Source: Cydia pomonella
Lineage: Eukaryota > Arthropoda > Insecta > Lepidoptera > Tortricidae
Length of the DNA: 64,000 bases
Direction: 5' to 3'
NCBI RefSeq assembly: GCF_033807575.1
Contig: NC_084730.1
Location: 4,199,986 to 4,263,985 of the forward strand
Positions 51,453 to 63,755 of this stretch are shown here, piece by piece; positions within the stretch are counted from its first letter, which is position 1, and every line of letters begins with the position of its first letter. Position numbers and translations under genes: made by a program. The notes under the pieces are model-generated. The model worked only from the letters and a program-made list of their open reading frames with translations, had not been told where the DNA came from and did no database searches.

Positions 51453-52487
51453 TTAAGAGCCCGGTAACGATTTTAGAGCAAAAATTTTAAATTGATAGAT
51501 TTAGTCGTTGAAATTGTACACCTTTTGTTACGTAATATGTAAATAATAAGTATTGGTTTCTATTAGCACGTTTTTTCATCTTGCCTTTTAATAATGGGGT
51601 CGCAAGCGTGCGTCCCCGGTAATAGGTGACGAGAAGGGACAGTTTTTAAAAATTCATCAAAAAATTATGGTAGTTAATTATACAAAATGATGTATAAAAA
51701 CAGTTTCAGCAAATGTTTTACATTGCTTAAATATCAAAATTACGTTGAAAATATATCAATTTTCAGAGAAATTGTCACTTGTTTTGAAGTAATTTCTGAA
51801 GAAAATTGATTTCGTTTAACTTTCATTTACACTACTTCAAATTTATAATAACAAAAATGTAGTTTATTAAAGTTGAAGTACAGGATATTTGTAATACAAA
51901 ATTACTATTTTTAGCAGTACAAACTTTACGAAATTTACAAATAAGATCGACAAAATCACTGCTTTAGCCGCGTTTAACTAAACGTCCATCAGAAAAAAAA
52001 TCATTACTATTGAATTTATTATTAGGGTGCGCGTGGGCTCCACAAGGAGCTTGTTAAGCGATTGAGGGAGGCAACGGGAGACCCTCGCGCAGGCAGTTTT
52101 CTCGCGCAAAGGCTTGCCGTCGCGATACAGCGCGGGAATGCTGCCTGCGTGATGGGCACCCTGCCAAGAGGCCAGGGTCTGTTTTAGGTATCTTTTTTTT
52201 TCTAGGTAGGTTTAGTTTTAGTAGTTTTATTTTATAAGTAGTCATAATTTATTTTTAATATTATTATTATAAAATAAAATATTAGAAACATTAATATCAT
52301 ATTAAAATGAATATATTACTATTGAGTCTGTTTTCAAAAAATTGATTTATTAAAATGAAAGATAACAAGACGTGCTAATAGAAACCAGTACTTGTTATTT
52401 CTAATAGTTAACAAAAGGAGTACAATTTCATGCGCTAAATCTATCAATTTGACATTTTTGCGACTAAAATCGATAACGGCCTCTTAA
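51453..52487. mobile_element. piggyBac-like non-autonomous element with TTAA duplication, copy 2
   Basis: TTAA at 51,453-51,456 and 52,484-52,487 flank inverted termini: GAGCCCGGTAACGATTTTA against a right end whose complement reads GAGGCCGTTATCGATTTTA. The similarity continues inward (AAACCAATAC-type arms near 51,555 and 52,385). A LINE tail lies inside. Confidence 0.75.
52025..52260 (+). pseudogene. LINE C-terminal tail nested in the TTAA element
   Basis: The frame encodes GARGLHKELVKRLREATGD, then the AIQRGNAACVMGTLPRGQG ending and a stop near 52,190. A T-rich 3' UTR follows. It is a close relative of the minus-strand piece at 62,863-63,105. Confidence 0.75.
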
Positions 52488-52679
52488 GGAGATTGGAACC
52501 ATCTCATACTGAAATGATGTCAGATCCATGTTAGATCAGTATCACATTATATTGTTGGATTTGGCCTGTTATTCTGACTGTAATAGCATTTAACTTTTGA
52601 CTTTGCTACTAAGATTTTATTTAATTACATTTTAATTTACCAAAATTCCAGTTGACCAAACAATACTTTCATGAGTTGA

Positions 52680-52930
52680 CGACCGATCTGGCCTAGTGGG
52701 TAGTGACCCTGACTATGAAACTCATGGTCCTGGGTTCAAATCCTGGTAAGGGCATTTATTTTTTTGATGAACACAGATAATTGTTCCTGAGTCATGTATG
52801 TTTTATATGTATTTATTTGTATTTATATATATCGTTGCCTGAGTACCCACAACACAAGCCTTCTTGAACTTACCGTGGGACAGTCAATTTGTGTAAGAAT
52901 GTCCCTATAATATTTATTTATTTATGAGTT
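52680..52930 (+). repeat. tRNA-derived SINE, family C, copy 2
   Basis: Head with A box TGGCCTAGTGGG and B box GGTTCAAATCC. The body contains GTTGCCTGAGTACCCACAACACAAGCC and ends in ATTTATTTATTTATG. It is the reverse of the copy at 5,636-5,905. Confidence 0.8.
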
Positions 52931-52959
52931 TTGTAATTGCTGCGTATCGATATTGCTGG

Positions 52960-53115
52960 GTATTGGTATCGATGGGTGGATGTGGTGGACACGGATCTAC
53001 GGGAGCTCCAGGTTGAAGACTGGCGAGAAACTGCACAGGACCGGGATCATTGGCGAGCAGTAGTGTTGGAGGCCACGACACACTTTGGGTCGCTGCGCCA
53101 GAGGAGTGAGTAAGT
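52960..53115 (+). pseudogene. LINE ORF2 C-terminal fragment
   Basis: Reads WVDVVDTDLRELQVEDWRET...QDRDHWRAVV and ends near RQRSE with a stop. It is a typical RTE/CR1-like tail about 45 residues long. Confidence 0.65.
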
Positions 53116-53329
53116 AAGTTTGTAATTGCTGAGAAGAATTAAGATACCTGACGCCAAAATTAACAATGCGACGTCTTAATAAATTTGAAGTTCACTTTAA
53201 ATTGTTTCTTACATTTTTCATTTTATTCACTGCACAGCATATGTAATACGCAGGAACTTACCTGTAACAGAATAAGAATTCGTTAGTCGCAATAAAGTAA
53301 ATATTTAAATTAACACTAGAACAGTCGCT

Positions 53330-53465
53330 CAACGAGGGGAGGGAGGGGGTTAGGGTCAGCAACGCGCATGTACCTCTGGAGTTGCAAGCGCACATAGGCT
53401 ACGGATACTGCTTACCATCAGGCGGGCCGTATGCTTGTTTGCCACCGACGTAGTATAAATATTTG
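53330..53465 (+). repeat. Dispersed repeat with GCCACCGACGTAGTATAAA end, copy 1
   Basis: Shares GGGTCAGCAACGCGCATGTA, CATAGGCTACGG and CTTACCATCAGGCGGGCCGTATG with 63,383-63,500, and, in reverse, with 59,950-60,145. Probably the 3' part of a LINE or SINE. Confidence 0.75.
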
Positions 53466-54884
53466 CAAAATATAACTGACATTTTTAATGTAAGTAAATA
53501 ACTTTCAGAGCTCTTCATTTCCCTTTTTATAAATTAAATTTTCTTAAACTACTAGAATTGTTTAATCAAAAATGGCTAAAAACGACGTCTATATATATTA
53601 AAACAATCCGTATATGCACTCCGAATTTCTCCTATGGGAGAATTACTCCAACATGATTTCCAAGAAACGCGATCCTAAGTAGAAGTTTATTAAACGACTT
53701 AGAACAGATATTCTCATAAAAATCCTAAAGAGAAATAGTTGGAAAATAGGTGCATACATCTTAATCTTCTGTACCGGGCTAATCTAACGATATTTTGTTG
53801 AATTTTAATTCGTATATAAAATTAAGGCCTAATTCGAACCTTAAAATACGTCAAACATTTGCTAATGATACGATATGGATTAGATATGTTAGTGTCAAAA
53901 GTGACGTTTCAAACAACAATAACAATTCGAATTGGGCCGTTAGAATGATGATATGTAGTTAAACTAAAAACATCAGCTATGATAAATTATTTTCTTTCGG
54001 TATACTTCCGGACCGTAACGACTGGAGTATATAAGAAAATCATTAATTTTACCCTTTATATAACCTAGTGAAGAATGACTCATTGTCAAACTCAACAAAA
54101 GTTCGATAAGAGCCATTGAAAATGGTGAGTAATGAGAAAAACGTTACGCTCGCGTTCAGTTTCTTACTTTTACGAGTACTTTATTTCGCCCAACATGCAT
54201 TATATTCGTGCACGACTGTCCGCAAATCTAGGGCGAAACTTCAATTCACTACATCTTATAAAACTACTCCAAAACGGACGGAACGGATTTTTATACATTT
54301 TTCATCTATCGTTAGAGTGATTCTTGAGGAAGGCTTAGGTATATAACTTGTTTGGGTAAATTGGTTGAAATATGACGATGTTGTTGGAAAAAATCACGCT
54401 GGCTAGGAACTTTAATTGAAAACGCTGCCTAATCCGTTTGAGCTATAACAACACAATGTATGGTGGGGTTGTCTCTCTTTAATGGGTCTACTGGCTCTTT
54501 AAAGGATAACTTACTATATCCATTCTTAACTTCTAGAAAAAGCTCACGTAATATATAATGACATTTGCAAAGCTATTTACACGGATACAGTGTTATCAAT
54601 AAAATAAATACGTTAGTTATACAAAGCATTTCATACAGATTGCAATGGGTCGGTACACCATACAATTTAAATGAATATTTCAGGAGTAAACGTAAATTAA
54701 AGTTCCATTTCTAGCCATATAACTTGCACGAAATGTAACAGCGCGGTTTAAAAAATAAATTTCACGTCATACAAAAAGCTCCACTCTTTCACATTTTTGA
54801 GGACACAAAACAAGACAACGAAAAGAATTTTGACCTACCTACTTCTTTTAAATTTAATATATATTATATATAACAAATTATCCG
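53466..54884. other. Intergenic, no gene supported
   Basis: AT-rich. The region at about 54,225-54,370 (ACGGAACGGATTTTTATAC...GATTCTTGAGGAAGGCTTAGGTATATAA) is a common lepidopteran repeat. The open frame that runs through it is therefore not a gene. Confidence 0.5.
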
Positions 54885-55045
54885 CGATCCCGGGCACAAC
54901 AGCCATCTCCTTGTGTCGCCTTCAAGTGTCGTTAATATGCATCTGATAACCCTACTGTTGCATGTGTCCATAGGCTGAGGTAACCGCTTTCCATCAGGAG
55001 GGCCATTTGCCTGTTTGGAACCTTCATAAACAAATAAAGTATGGT
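54885..55045 (+). repeat. Degenerate relative of the 53,330 repeat
   Basis: CATAGGCTGAGGTAACCGCTTTCCATCAGGAGGGCCATTTGCCTGTTTGG follows the same order as the 53,330 repeat but is diverged. No coding content. Confidence 0.5.
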
Positions 55046-55288
55046 TTAGCATCGTCAAATCTATTTGTAATTCGAGTAAAAATCCTTGTATAAATTGTAA
55101 AACAGATAATTCCTTTTAAGTAGTAACTTTAGCTGAATACGTCTGTGCCGTCTGTGGAGAAAAGCATCAAGAAGCGAGGTAATATGGAAATGCAAAATAA
55201 ACTTGATTCCTTGAAATCTACGGTCACAGACAGAGACATGTACAGAATAAGGACTGGTAATCATAAGTATTGTAAATGACTTTGACAT

Positions 55289-55416
55289 TGACATATTTGC
55301 TAGCGTGAGCGTAACTTACTTTCTATGCATGTCGCTCGTACTGGCACTGGATTGCACCAATAAGTGCGAATGAGATGTATAGAAAGTAAGTTACGCAGAC
55401 GTTAGCAAATATGTCA
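55289..55416. mobile_element. MITE, TGACATATT family, copy 2
   Basis: Inverted termini TGACATATTTGCTAGCGT, with inner arms ACTTACTTTCTAT. Same organisation as 7,251-7,366. Confidence 0.75.
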
Positions 55417-55559
55417 GTTTGACACTATCAATAAATAAATATTTGGGGACAATTTTAAAATCGCCCTACTCCCAAACTAAGCAAAGCTAATGAAATAAGC
55501 GGATGAAACACCACGCCAAAAATATCTCGTATTCCGGATAAGTAACTTTTCCAAATAAA

Positions 55560-55652
55560 TGCCCTTAATACCGGGATTTGAACCCTTGGGATAGAACCAT
55601 CGGCTTCATAGATAGTGTCGCTACTCACTAGGCCATACCGGTCGTCAAACAC
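55560..55652 (-). repeat. tRNA-derived SINE, family C, head only
   Basis: Minus-strand A box GGCCTAGTGAGTAG and B box GGTTCAAATCCCGG. The body is missing or diverged. Confidence 0.65.
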
Positions 55653-56465
55653 TGATGAGACAGTCTTCGTAAGGCTACTGGCAGGCGAAAGATAAAGCGT
55701 ACGTTAAGTGCTATCAGTTGATTTATTGTACGTACTCGGCTCGACTCGACCGTTCTAAGTAGTTTTTAACTTTAACCAGGCCTGACAATTTTTTACGACA
55801 TGCGTTAGGAACAGTAATGGAAGTGAAATTATCTTTGCATGTTATTTAATTTTCGTTTATAACTTACCTAAGAAATCTACCGATTCGAAGTGGGTAACTG
55901 TCGAAACCAATTGTAAAGATTACCCATCTACGAATGTACATACTATTGCAATAAATCATTCTTACTTATTTACCTTGAGAAACGCACAAAAACGACTTAT
56001 CAATTTAGATTTTTTTTGTCACAACCATATGTTTTGAAAATCATTTCTCTTTATAGACTATACGGTAATGACATTAATTAGTCTTTGTATAATATCTTCT
56101 ACTTGTCAACACAGAAATAATTTGCTACCTATATGGTCGCTATAAGATCACCAACTGGGTCACCATATGGTATAGCGCGCGGGAAAGAGAATATTCCTTG
56201 CGTTAGGGAGGTACTATATGACCGGTTTGGTATAGAGAAACTAGCAGTCGTTATTATTTATTGTTCCTGACTCCTAGTTAAATGTTAAATCTCCATCGTC
56301 GCAGTGCAATAAATTTTATTTCTGTTGAAAACACTTATTATTTAATATGTTATGTTATTTAAATGCATTAAATTTGGATTCAGAGATTGACGGATTCTCT
56401 TTCATTCGTTTTTAGCCCTATGCCATTTCTAGTCAAATTATAGAGAATTATTGCACTGGCGCATA
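55653..56465. other. Intergenic, nothing recognised
   Basis: AT-rich with no supported ORF, tRNA or repeat family. Confidence 0.4.
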
Positions 56466-56479
56466 GTTTCGTGCCTGAA

Positions 56480-56815
56480 TTATAAAGATAAAGATAAAGA
56501 TAAAAAATGTTTATTGCCCCAACTACCAAAGATACAAAATAAAAATAACATACAACGTGAGATGAAACAAAATACACTTAATTGTACAAAAATTATCCAA
56601 AAAAATCACAAAAAATTTACTACAGTTTTGGTATAGGCAATGGGTACCTGTCTCAGCTTTATTGCTAGATATATACCCAGCGCTGATTTTCAGACGGGTC
56701 CCTTTTTTGACAGGTCGGTCGGTTTGGTATTAAGATACTCTGTAACTAACCCTATATGGATCAACCTGGTCTGAAATAAATGTTTTTTATTTATTTTATT
56801 TATTTATTACATATC
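56480..56815 (-). repeat. LINE 3'-end repeat (TTTATTGCC family), copy 1
   Basis: The A/T-rich TTTATTGCCCCAACTACC start and the later GCGCTGATTTTCAGACGGGTCCC block recur at 62,215-62,425. Orientation is inferred from TTTATTGCC being the complement of a poly(A)-side GGCAATAAA. Confidence 0.55.
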
Positions 56816-56859
56816 CTAGTCATAATATATAATATATGCGATCGGCGCGGTTGTTTTTG

Positions 56860-56940
56860 TGAATATGTTTGTGTGTGTGTGTATGCGTGTGTGATATATA
56901 TATGTGTGTATATATTTATATTTATTTATTTATTAATAAA
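56860..56940. repeat. TG/TA microsatellite
   Basis: Alternating GTGTGTGTGT and ATATATATATGTGTGTATATATTTATA, then (ATTT)n. Simple sequence. Confidence 0.85.
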
Positions 56941-56942
56941 CT

Positions 56943-57032
56943 GAGGGCCACTTCATTCAGGGTTACTAATAACTCGAAGGTACCTGTTAACTCCGGGTTT
57001 AACCGGTTAACCCCAAGTTAGTGTCTAACCTT
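56943..57032. mobile_element. Half of a GGGCCACTT MITE
   Basis: GAGGGCCACTTCATTC...CTCCGGGTTTAACCGGTTAACCCC matches the left half and centre of a common lepidopteran MITE whose centre is GGTTAACCGGTTAA. The right terminus is not seen. Confidence 0.5.
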
Positions 57033-57521
57033 GGATGGCACTTGTGACCCTTAGTCATTTAATAAGCAGTGATCGGTTATTTGGATTCTCCCTCGCGGGA
57101 TATCAAGCAGAAAAGTTAATATAGATACGACAGTTTCCCGCGATACCGAACAAACCGTACAAAAATAACACAATTTAAATTATCTGTAAGGTATTTTTTA
57201 CTCTTACATGGCAACCAGTTGAGACAAAAACTTCTATTCTTATCCTAATCTCAACATTTTATTTAAAGCAGAATATATTAAAACCTCCACAAAGTATTAG
57301 CTTATATATCCGTCATGATGGAAAAAATACTTCAAAATCTTGACATTGACATTTCATTATTTTCTCTGGATTTCAGTTCTAATTATTTTTGGTGAGCAAT
57401 AAAACCATTTGACATTGTGGACATTGTTTTTCTCAAACTACCTCTCAGTTGAAAGAAGTGTAATTCACTTTTTGATAACGAATTCATTTATTCAAACAAT
57501 TAACCCGTAGTAACCATATAT

Positions 57522-57678
57522 TAGCTGATAGACACGCGTACTTACTTGCCGAACTTTTATCCAAACGGTACAAAATGTGCCGCTTTGGAGGCAGCAAATG
57601 AGCTGTCAGTGTAAACACTTGTGCTCATTTGTTCGATTTAGACAAAAGAACGGTGAGTAAGTACTCGTCTATCAGCTA
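57522..57678. mobile_element. MITE with TAGCTGATAGAC termini
   Basis: Inverted ends TAGCTGATAGAC(AC)GCGTACTTAC and its near complement, with inner arms ATTTGTTCG/CAAATGAG-like. 157 bp, non-coding. Confidence 0.65.
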
Positions 57679-57904
57679 CTTAGATTTAAAGTGTAATAAA
57701 ATAAACACATTGTCTTTTTTTTGCCTTTTCTAACAACATAAAGCCCTGATTCCCGGGGCATATCATATCCATACTAACATAATGATTGAGGTCATTCGCC
57801 CCATGTCGAATCCAAAAAACCGATCACTGTTAATAAGTTATGTAAAATGTACATTTACTATAACAATATACATAATGGATATATACAGATAATTACAATA
57901 ACAA

Positions 57905-58280
57905 GCTTAAATCTAACATAGGCCCTTGAGGCATTGTACCAAGGATGCTGGCGGCCTTTCCTAGTTGTATCGCAATACTGATACGTTGTGCGAGGAAGCC
58001 GCCAGCTCTTCAGTCACCAGTTACATCAACCAGACGCTTCGCGATTTCTGTAAAAAACTTGTGCACGCTGGGACCCAATGTACCTAGAGTTTCAAAGCCA
58101 AATTTCTCAAACATCTTTTCGTTTTAAAATTTTTGCGCTTTCCGCTGCTCCCCCCGCTTTACCATCCATTCCAAGCTCCAAGGAACTAAGGACACCACAT
58201 CAGGCCTCTTGCCATCATCCCTGATAATGCCAGTCGGCTCAAGAAGAACACGCACATTGTTGGAGGCAAGAGACTGGCGG
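57905..58280 (-). pseudogene. LINE-related coding remnant (TLGxxGPxxH...TGD type)
   Basis: The minus strand reads FETLGTLGPSVHKFFTEIAKR, then a broken TGD and AGGFLAQRISIAIQLGKAASILGTMPQGP. This is a very frequent decayed ORF tail in lepidopteran genomes, related to the tails at 52,025 and 62,863. At least one stop is present. Confidence 0.7.
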
Positions 58281-58316
58281 ATTATTTAGTAAAAATACTT
58301 GTGTTTCTATAACTAT

Positions 58317-58521
58317 AAAGGCCATAGTCGGGTTTCCATAGTAAGTCGGCGCTTAAATCAATTTGACTCGGGGATTTTTTTGTGAGGTGGAAGAAAAATA
58401 ATAAGTCAAAAACTTTCACTAGTAGAATGTTGATACTTAACACAAATATCCTTCACCATAAGAGGTACTCACAAAAAAATCCCTGAGTCAAATTGATTTT
58501 GGGAACCCGACTATGGCCTTT
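58317..58521. mobile_element. MITE with AAAGGCCATAGTCGGG termini
   Basis: AAAGGCCATAGTCGGGTTTCC at the left is complemented by GGGAACCCGACTATGGCCTTT at the right. Inner arms TCAATTTGACTC(G/A)GGGATTTTTT are also complementary. Confidence 0.85.
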
Positions 58522-59948
58522 AATGTTTATCTGTCTCCCAATAATTCTTAATTCAACTCAGTAGGTATTTAACTTGCGTTTAAATTAAATATACAAAGTG
58601 TCACCGCATGCAATTTGTAGTTTTAATTGGATCCCGCATTTAATACAAAGAAACTCATTATCTGCTTGTTTTTCTACTTAATTATACATTTAAATTCTAG
58701 TCAATTACGTTTACCTATAACATTTCAAAAGGTATAAATTCAGAAAGCTTGTCTTAGTAGTAATATATGCATCTGATATATAATGAAATCATGTGGTCTT
58801 ATTAAGAAACGAGCGAAGTGAGTTTACACAATAGTTACTCTTGTTTTAAGTAAATAAGTAAACACTTTATTGTACGAGAAAAAAGAAATGTTGATAGCAT
58901 CAGATAGAACATAATTGTGTAGTACAAAGGCGAACTTTGTAAGGCCTTAATGAGTAATAATGTACAGTTGTATACAATACTTTTTCTAAGGCAGTGATAT
59001 TCCATAATTTAAAATTTATCAAAAAAGACTGTGTCGTAAAGTTGGGTAAAAATCCTTAACGACATCGGACGACAGATAGATTATAGTTATATACAATATT
59101 CGTAAAATAATACCCTCTCAATACGCCATTTAGCTGAAAGGTTAAAATGCTGGAGTAGAAAAATAGTAGTTGATGTGACTGCTACATAATGAAAGGCATT
59201 AAAATATATGTCGATTTATGAAACAAATGTTTCATAAAAGGATCACGCTCGTATTTTAATGCTTAATTATGTACAGTTACATACACTGCGTTATCTACAT
59301 CAATATCATAATAAGCTTCAACAAAACAAAGCAATTTTATACCTACAAACTAATAAAAGACACACTAAACGTAAAATAAAAACTTATTCGCGCGTCTCAG
59401 GCATCCGTTGTTTTCTTTTAATTCAGAGACAAACAAGAGTTAGGGGCCGACTGCCATATCCTTCGATATCAAGTAAGATTCTAGATTTGTCAAAATTAAT
59501 TGCAACTGACACTTCATTTCGAATAAAACGTCATCTCGACTGATATTAGAATAAAGGTCAAATCAAATTTATTTTTTTCTCAGAGATGTTCCAAATTTGA
59601 ATGTAATTAAAGTATTGGTTATCGATACATTATAGTGTACTCGTATACTACGATGTACCCACGGATACATCTTTGTTAATATAGGACTACTCGAAATGGG
59701 CCGTTAGCTTATCGTGCCTGAATATATTATAGGGAGGTTATGATATAGATGTAGATAAAATAATATTATGATACTTTAACCTCCGTCGTCCCAAGTTCAT
59801 AATACTAGTACAAATTACAACCAGAGAAATTTAATCAATGGAACTGAGTGGCTTTTGTTTTGAGTTGCCATTGAATCAAAATTTACTGCCAATTTTTCTT
59901 GTTTGGTTGGTTGCTGTTAAATAATGGAGCTTTTTATATCGAGATATT
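58522..59948. other. Repeat-bearing interval without a gene
   Basis: A minus-strand LINE 3' end (TTTATTGTACGAGAAAAAAG...GTACAAAGGCGAAC) lies at about 58,865-58,935. A dispersed AAAATATATGTCGATTTATGAAAC segment lies near 59,200. No coding frame is supported. Confidence 0.5.
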
Positions 59949-59949
59949 T

Positions 59950-60145
59950 TTTTTTCGTCGCTGGCAAACAAGCATACGGCCCGTTTGGTGGTAAGCAGTC
60001 TCCGTAGCCTATGAACACCTGCAACTCAAGAGGTGTTGCCGACCTTAACACTCCGCACCCTCGTTGAGCTCTGGCAACCTTACTCACCGGCAGGAACACA
60101 ACGCTATGCGTAGAGTCTAGTGTTTCGATGCAATGATTAATTATG
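59950..60145 (-). repeat. Dispersed repeat with GCCACCGACG-type end, copy 3 (reverse)
   Basis: Reverse complement of the family at 53,330 and 63,383. The GGCAAACAAGCATACGGCCCG block, the GCAGTCTCCGTAGCCTATG block and a CCGACCTTAACACTCCGCACC block are in order. Confidence 0.75.
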
Positions 60146-62210
60146 TTAACCAAAAATATAAGTTTAATATTTTTGTAAAAAATACTCGAAATTGATAGAT
60201 CCTAATGTTTTTGTGAGAACAAACATATATCCTAAACAAATATAGAGTGAGACCAAGATAAGTTAGCAGCGATTTTGATATCCCAGGCGGTGCAAGTAAA
60301 CATCATAATTTATAGAAGTTTCATGTTAAAATAACACATGCACCGTTTATTTGGTATTTATTATGTTATTTCTAATCACGACCGTTTTCGATAGAAAAAG
60401 GAAAATAAAGTGTTTCAAGATTTTTTCCAATTCTATTACTATTTTCTATGAGGGTGACGGAATGGACAGACCAAAACACGTATACTTACATATAAATTTT
60501 GAGACAATTTTTCACATATTAGTATTGAAACTGCTTGTGCACCCCAAAGGTGCAAACAAAACAATTTTCATATCAAAAATGTGTATTTTTTAAGGGCCCC
60601 TGTCTTTTAGTTAATATAGAAAATAAAAGGTAGAAACCTATAAGTAAGAGTTCCTCTGTACCTATCAATTTTGTATATTTTCAATGTACCTTTGCCAGTA
60701 TTTAATCCCCGCATAGTGCCACTCACCACCCTTAAATTATACTAATTATATTATTATCTACTGAATACAAGATGAGAGGTCAAGGTCGGTAAAAAAAATA
60801 GAGGGACCATCAGAAAAAAAACTATCATAATATTTTATAATACCTCTGTGCATAGTACTCGAAGAATGCCACCAAGATCTCAATAGATCTCGTCATCGCT
60901 GCCCACATTTCGTGCGGTTTGCATTTTGACCCCGAAAGAGAGGGCAGTCTACTAGGGCCGTCGGACATTTAAAAAAAATCACATTTCCAATCAACACGTG
61001 TTACTACGTAGCGTACTACAACGCAAAACCACCAAATTTAAAAAATAAAAACCACACAAAACACTGGCCACTATAATGTACACTTTTGAAAACACTGAGT
61101 TCTTTATTTAAATTGAAATCGCCGCTCAATTTTTTTTTCTATAGGGACGCGACACGCGAGTGTAGGACCAAGGTCTCAACTGAAAACTTACGGTACGCGC
61201 ATGCTCAAAAACATTGTACGCAAACTCGGCCATCCTGCTACGACCCCCGTCCTCGCCCGCGCCATATTGAATTTTCTAACAAATACGGATTTTCTAGTAT
61301 CATTTAAAGGGTCAAGCGAAAATGGTTACGTTTAAAGTATGTAAGCTGTACTTGTACAGGTATCTAAGAATCCACAGTTGGTTTTTCGCACATTGGCTTT
61401 TTGTTTTTATTACAATCGATGAGAGTGGTTTCGTTGTGTTAACAAAGTGATTGTTTCCTCATGTCTGGAGGAAGTATTTGCTATTTAATTCGTTTTGTGG
61501 CTTTGTTTACGGAGTTATTAAATGTGAACAATGAAATTTCTGGCGGTCAAAAGGATATATACAAGGTTTTTCATTATGGTGTAATTTTGTCTGTCGGAGG
61601 GGTGAATATGTAGGTCATAATGAACAATCCCACAATTTGCGAAAAAGAAATCTGCTATACTATAGAAAACACTGTCAAATGATTCGCTGAAATGTACGAG
61701 ATAGCCGTTTTTTTGCATTTTCGGGATTTCTCCCATGGTAAAAGTTGTTCAGTATGACCTACATATATACCCCTCAAAGTATGATCAGACATATCCAAAA
61801 CACTCTAATAACACTATAGATTGAAACTACATACTTAAAGGTAAACAGATGGAAAATATCACAGCTTGTTAATAATAGATAAACTTTGGTAATCAATCTT
61901 AATTAAATTAGCTATCACTAACAAGTTTAGTTACTTCGTCTGCGTGAAATTATGATGATAATTATGGAGTAAAACTACTCTATGTCCTATATCCTTTTCC
62001 GGGACTGAAACGGATGTAGTACCTATACCAAATTTTATCTATATCGGTTACTGGCTTAACTGCGAAGGACGGACAGGCAAACAGAGTTCCTATCGCATTT
62101 GTAATATTATATTGGTAGGTATACTATGTATTAATGGGTATCCGTTTAAAGGCATATTGGCAGGCATAAAATGAGGCAGTTAGTAACCTGAAAGCATTGA
62201 ATAAATAAAT
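60146..62210. other. Intergenic; one CpG-rich patch
   Basis: No gene supported. The part at about 60,890-61,275 is richer in CpG and G+C (GTACGCGCATGCTC, CCCGTCCTCGCCCGCGCC) than its neighbours. It could be a promoter or a repeat end. I could not find an ORF or splice sites to go with it. Confidence 0.4.
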
Positions 62211-62214
62211 AAAA

Positions 62215-62430
62215 TAAAAAAATCTTTATTGCCACACAACAAAATTTACAATTTCTGTGAAAATAGCTAAAAAATACAAAATAACTTAAACTAATTAACT
62301 TAAATTAACACAATAATTACAACTTAAATCTATAATGTGGCAAAGGGTGCCAATCTCAGCATGTGCAGTGCTAGAGGGCTCTGCGCTGATTTTCAGACTG
62401 GTCCCGGGAGAGATTGGGGTCGGTCACTAC
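62215..62430 (-). repeat. LINE 3'-end repeat (TTTATTGCC family), copy 2
   Basis: AATCTTTATTGCCACACAAC...GCGCTGATTTTCAGACTGGTCCC parallels 56,480-56,710. No coding part is preserved. Confidence 0.6.
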
Positions 62431-62862
62431 TAGCATAATGTACCTTTCTTAGGTACAGCTCTATATTGACATCTTTGTGTATTTGTGTGTTCCTGTACTA
62501 TAGTTTATTAATGTACGTGTATGAGTATGTGGGGCTGGTATGTAGAAATAGTGTAGGTAAGAATGTACTTTGTAATGTGTGTATTATGTTTTGTCTACAT
62601 ACATACATACAGATAAAAGAAAAAAAGAAGAATACATTAAATAAATATAAAAATAATAAAATGAAAATAATTTATCAAAACCAAAAAAAATAATAAATAT
62701 ATATATAAATATAATATTTGGAGCTACAACATATTTTGTATATTTAATAGATGTGTACGGACTAAACGCTTATATTTTAAGAACGTTAAAGGTTCTCGCA
62801 AGGGGGGAGGTAGGTCATTCCAGACTTGCATTGGTGGCGGAGCTGGGATGGTTCGAGTGGCG

Positions 62863-63105
62863 CTACCTCGATTTCACGTAAATATTAAAAACTAAATTAA
62901 TAAATTCTAAAAATAATGTGAAAATAAACTTATAAGGTCCTTCTAAATTTTGCCCTCTAGGCAAGATGCCTATCATGCAGGCGGCATTCCCGCGCTGGAT
63001 GGCAATGACCAATATTTGCGAGAGAAAGCCGCCCGCGTGAGGGTGACCTGTGGCCTTCCTTAGGCGTTTGCCGAGCGCCTTGTGGAGCCCCCGTGCCCCC
63101 ATATG
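62863..63105 (-). pseudogene. LINE C-terminal tail (GARGLHK...RGNAAC type)
   Basis: The minus-strand frame GARGLHKALGKRLRKATGH...AIQRGNAACMIGILPRGQN is a close relative of 52,025-52,190. It is 5'-truncated and lies alone. Confidence 0.75.
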
Positions 63106-63370
63106 TAATTGTGTAACTGACTATACTGAAATATCGTGAACTCAAAACACAAATGGAAATAAATAAAAATAAAAATAGTTATAAAGTACACAACTAGATG
63201 CACGATGCAATAAGGGCTTTATTTAAAATGGGCTTACGCAAAATCGGCGTTTTTTTATTGGATTTTGAATCGATTTAACCAAGGGCAAATGCCATAAATA
63301 ACATGAAATAATAACACGGTAATATAATATGGGCTCGATTGGAAAAAAAAACAAACATCCCTAATCAACG

Positions 63371-63505
63371 GGGGGGGGGGGGGGGGGGGGGTTTAGGGTC
63401 GGCAACGCGCATGTAACTGGAGTTGCAGGCGTACATAGGCTACGGAGACTGCTTACCATCAGGCGGGCCGTATGTTTGTTTGCCACCGACGTAGTATAAA
63501 AAAAA
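63371..63505 (+). repeat. Dispersed repeat with GCCACCGACGTAGTATAAA end, copy 2, preceded by a run of G
   Basis: A homopolymer of about 22 G leads into GGGTCGGCAACGCGCATGTAAC...CAGGCGGGCCGTATG and ends GTAGTATAAAAAAAAAAAA. The poly(A) shows the plus orientation and a retroposed origin. Confidence 0.8.
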
Positions 63506-63630
63506 AAAAAAATTTCATGTTGTACCCAGCATACCATAGCAATATTTCTTAGTTTAAACTTTTTTGTACAAATATATACAATATTAAAAAAATCGCAGAT
63601 AATTTGTGCGGTCCATATTAAATAGTTAAA

Positions 63631-63755
63631 GGGCTCACTGATTACCAGTTCGCCGGACGATATCGGCCTGTCATTTATTCGCAAAAGCTGACAATCGCGA
63701 ATAACTGACAGGCCGCTATCGTCCGGCGAACTGGTACTAGTAATCAGTGGGTCCC
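63631..63755. mobile_element. MITE with GGGCTCACTGATTACCAG termini
   Basis: Long inverted arms (CAGTTCGCCGGACGATATCG and its near complement CGCTATCGTCCGGCGAACTG, then TGACAGGCC) surround a short centre. Widely dispersed family in Lepidoptera. Confidence 0.85.

Noticed and set aside
52684..52760. tRNA gene on the plus strand
   Set aside because: This is the head of a dispersed SINE whose body continues to 52,930.
54122..54346. Small membrane-like protein ORF
   Set aside because: The frame runs through a common lepidopteran dispersed repeat (ACGGATTTTTATAC...GAGGAAGGCTTAGG). It has no promoter or homologue support.
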